Assembly: GCA_029939965.1 (NCBI GenBank)
Contig: JAOZRY010000108.1
Location: forward strand, 1-8,305
Length of the DNA: 8,305 bases
Direction of reading: 5' to 3'
DNA from: Bacteroidales bacterium
GTDB taxonomy: Bacteria; Bacteroidota; Bacteroidia; Bacteroidales; 4484-276
The notes below the pieces were generated by a model. It saw only the letters and a program-made list of their open reading frames with translations, ran no database searches and was not told where the DNA came from. Position numbers and translations under genes: made by a program. Of this stretch, positions 6,974-8,305 are shown in pieces (positions within the stretch are counted from its first letter, which is position 1; every line of letters starts with the position of its first letter).

Positions 6974-8305
6974 TCAATTCTTTATTAGTTTTTTAATAAT
7001 AATATCTTGTTTTGTAATTATTTGAACGAAGTAAAAACCTTTAGTTAAATTTTCAATATTAAATTGTACCGGCTGATTTGGAATAAATGTTACATTTTTA
7101 AATTCTTTGCGTTGACCGGTTAAATTGTAGATTATTACGCTGCAATCACCAATGGGGTTTGCACTCGAAATTTTGAACCGGCCTGTTGAAGGATTAGGAA
7201 ATATATTAATCAACAAAGATTTATTTTGCTCTTTGATTCCTGTTATGGTATCGATGATCATAAATTCGCCTTCAAGAGAAAATACTCCATCAATGTCATC
7301 ATAAATATTAAAATCCCAATAACCTGCAGGAGCAGTTTCAGGAACAAAAAATTCGGCAATCAGTTTTTCATTATTTACAACTTCAATACTTTGTGCCCCA
7401 ATCATCTCAGATGAACCTGATTTATTCATCCATACCGTAATATTATCAACCCACTCAAACCATGTGTTTTGTGTTTCTATTTCGATGGTAATGATTTCAT
7501 CGAGGTAACAACTATCCGGTTCTATGGTATTGATTTCAGGCGTATCAGGATTTGGATATACAAAAAATGCAGTAGGTAGTACCAATTCGCCATCAATGCT
7601 GTTCCAGATATAAAGCTCATAAAAGCCGGTTTGTGCAGTGTACGGAAGAATAATATGTCCTTGCAAAAGTTCATTATTTATAATGTCGAACTCAAGAAAT
7701 ACGGTTTGGGAGCTTGAAGTAAGAAAATATGCTACAATTGAGGAAGCATCTTCAAAGTGGGTATTCGTACCATAAATATTAAATTCGATCAAATCCCCAA
7801 CCATTCCTGATGAGGGTTGCATGCTTTGGATGGAGGGCAACACACCCGGAAGTAATGTAAAACTATAAGGTAGTGTAAGTGTTCCATCGAGGTAATTAGA
7901 TGTGGACACATCATAAACTCCTGGTGAGTGATATTGTGAAAATGAAAAATGTGCTGAGATTTGGGTGTTGCTGATTATCTGGTTGTATTGCGGGTAAATT
8001 GTATTGCTTCCCTGGTGGAACAGAATAGTAGTTGTGCTGGCTTGAAAGTGAGTAAACTGTCCGGTAATCAACACATCCAAAGTTTGGCCTGTTTCAGCGG
8101 AATTCGGGGTAACGTTTATAAGCTCAGGTTGGTCAGGGTTTTCAATAATTTCAAATGCGTCCTGAAGCATCATTTCTCCATCAGGTTCTTCATACACACG
8201 TAAATCATATAATCCGGGATCGTTGTTGAAGCTAAAACCAAAGGTTGCGTAAAGTATTTCGTTGGTTGCAAAAGTAATTTCCTGTGTGTAAATTATGGTT
8301 TCTGT
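6974..8305 (-). CDS. T9SS-exported protein with tandem Ig-like repeats (5' partial)
   Basis: The frame is open from the window edge, giving 443 residues before TGA at 6974-6976; the N-terminus and any signal peptide are outside. It holds three complete repeats of about 98-100 residues (near 8137-7844, 7843-7550 and 7549-7250) plus the end of a fourth at the edge. Each begins P-x-I-x-x-x-x-P-x-S, continues with an (I/V)xGxxTHF-like strand, and ends with DG-x-L-x-LP-x-x-F. They resemble Ig-like/TIG-type beta-sandwich modules of Bacteroidota surface proteins. A type A T9SS sorting domain follows (about 7207-6977: IFPNPSTGRFKI, IYNLTGQ, LTKGFYFVQI, KKLIKN), which would send the protein across the outer membrane and anchor it. 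No enzymatic domain is visible in this part. It may be an adhesin or the C-terminal stalk of a larger secreted enzyme. Confidence 0.88.
   Translation of the reverse strand, partial: TETIIYTQEITFATNEILYATFGFSFNNDPGLYDLRVYEEPDGEMMLQDAFEIIENPDQPELINVTPNSAETGQTLDVLITGQFTHFQASTTTILFHQGSNTIYPQYNQIISNTQISAHFSFSQYHSPGVYDVSTSNYLDGTLTLPYSFTLLPGVLPSIQSMQPSSGMVGDLIEFNIYGTNTHFEDASSIVAYFLTSSSQTVFLEFDIINNELLQGHIILPYTAQTGFYELYIWNSIDGELVLPTAFFVYPNPDTPEINTIEPDSCYLDEIITIEIETQNTWFEWVDNITVWMNKSGSSEMIGAQSIEVVNNEKLIAEFFVPETAPAGYWDFNIYDDIDGVFSLEGEFMIIDTITGIKEQNKSLLINIFPNPSTGRFKISSANPIGDCSVIIYNLTGQRKEFKNVTFIPNQPVQFNIENLTKGFYFVQIITKQDIIIKKLIKN
7250..8137 (-). repeat. Three tandem ~98-codon Ig-like repeats
   Basis: Protein-level repeats inside the T9SS protein. 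The matching unit ends read GTLTLPYSF, GELVLPTAFF and GVFSLEGEF, and the matching strand reads GQFTHF, GTNTHF and TQNTWF. They are clear in amino acids but well diverged in nucleotides, so they are old duplications rather than recent slippage products. A fourth unit ends at about 8138 and extends beyond the window. Confidence 0.75.

Overview
The window looks like a piece of a low-GC Bacteroidota chromosome. Two proteins end in type IX secretion (T9SS) C-terminal sorting domains. There is a PKD lipoprotein with a charged Bacteroidota-style export signal, a His-tailed SlyD-type FKBP and a PGM2-type phosphosugar mutase. Promoters resemble the Bacteroidota TTTG / TAnnTTTG type, and start codons lack strong Shine-Dalgarno sequences. 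Nothing in the sequence fixes the genus.

Left third (1-2337): the ancestral arrangement was probably a two-gene minus-strand tRNA operon, with promoter near 2307-2337, tRNA-Ser(GCT), tRNA-Pro(TGG) and a strong hairpin terminator at 171-209. It is now interrupted by 1,872 bp bounded by a perfect 120-bp direct repeat (202-321 and 2074-2193). Each repeat copy contains the whole tRNA-Pro plus the last 17 nt of tRNA-Ser. Deleting one repeat unit plus the intervening DNA restores the intact operon exactly. The inserted DNA carries the last 43 codons of an unidentified gene, an AlbA_2/Schlafen-type ATPase-like regulator gene broken by an in-frame TGA at a conserved glycine, a hairpin, and a second tRNA terminator. 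Left of the operon, at 3-185, is the end of another reading frame interrupted by TAG.

Middle (2384-5156): an intact SlyD-like peptidyl-prolyl isomerase with a long leader carrying a 13-bp inverted repeat. Next comes a decayed gingipain-like (C25) T9SS protease gene with two frame changes, apparent internal deletions and both catalytic residues substituted. A small single-PKD surface lipoprotein is transcribed divergently from it.

Right (5181-8305): a shared bidirectional terminator lies between the lipoprotein gene and a minus-strand pair. The pair is a T9SS-exported protein with tandem ~98-residue Ig-like repeats (5' end outside the window), followed after a single base by the phosphoglucomutase/phosphomannomutase gene. 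The 1-bp spacing suggests one transcript, although the products work in different compartments.

I see no CRISPR array, phage module or recognisable recombinase. The best candidate for something unusual is the small tRNA-bounded insertion; the other points are gene decay and regulation.
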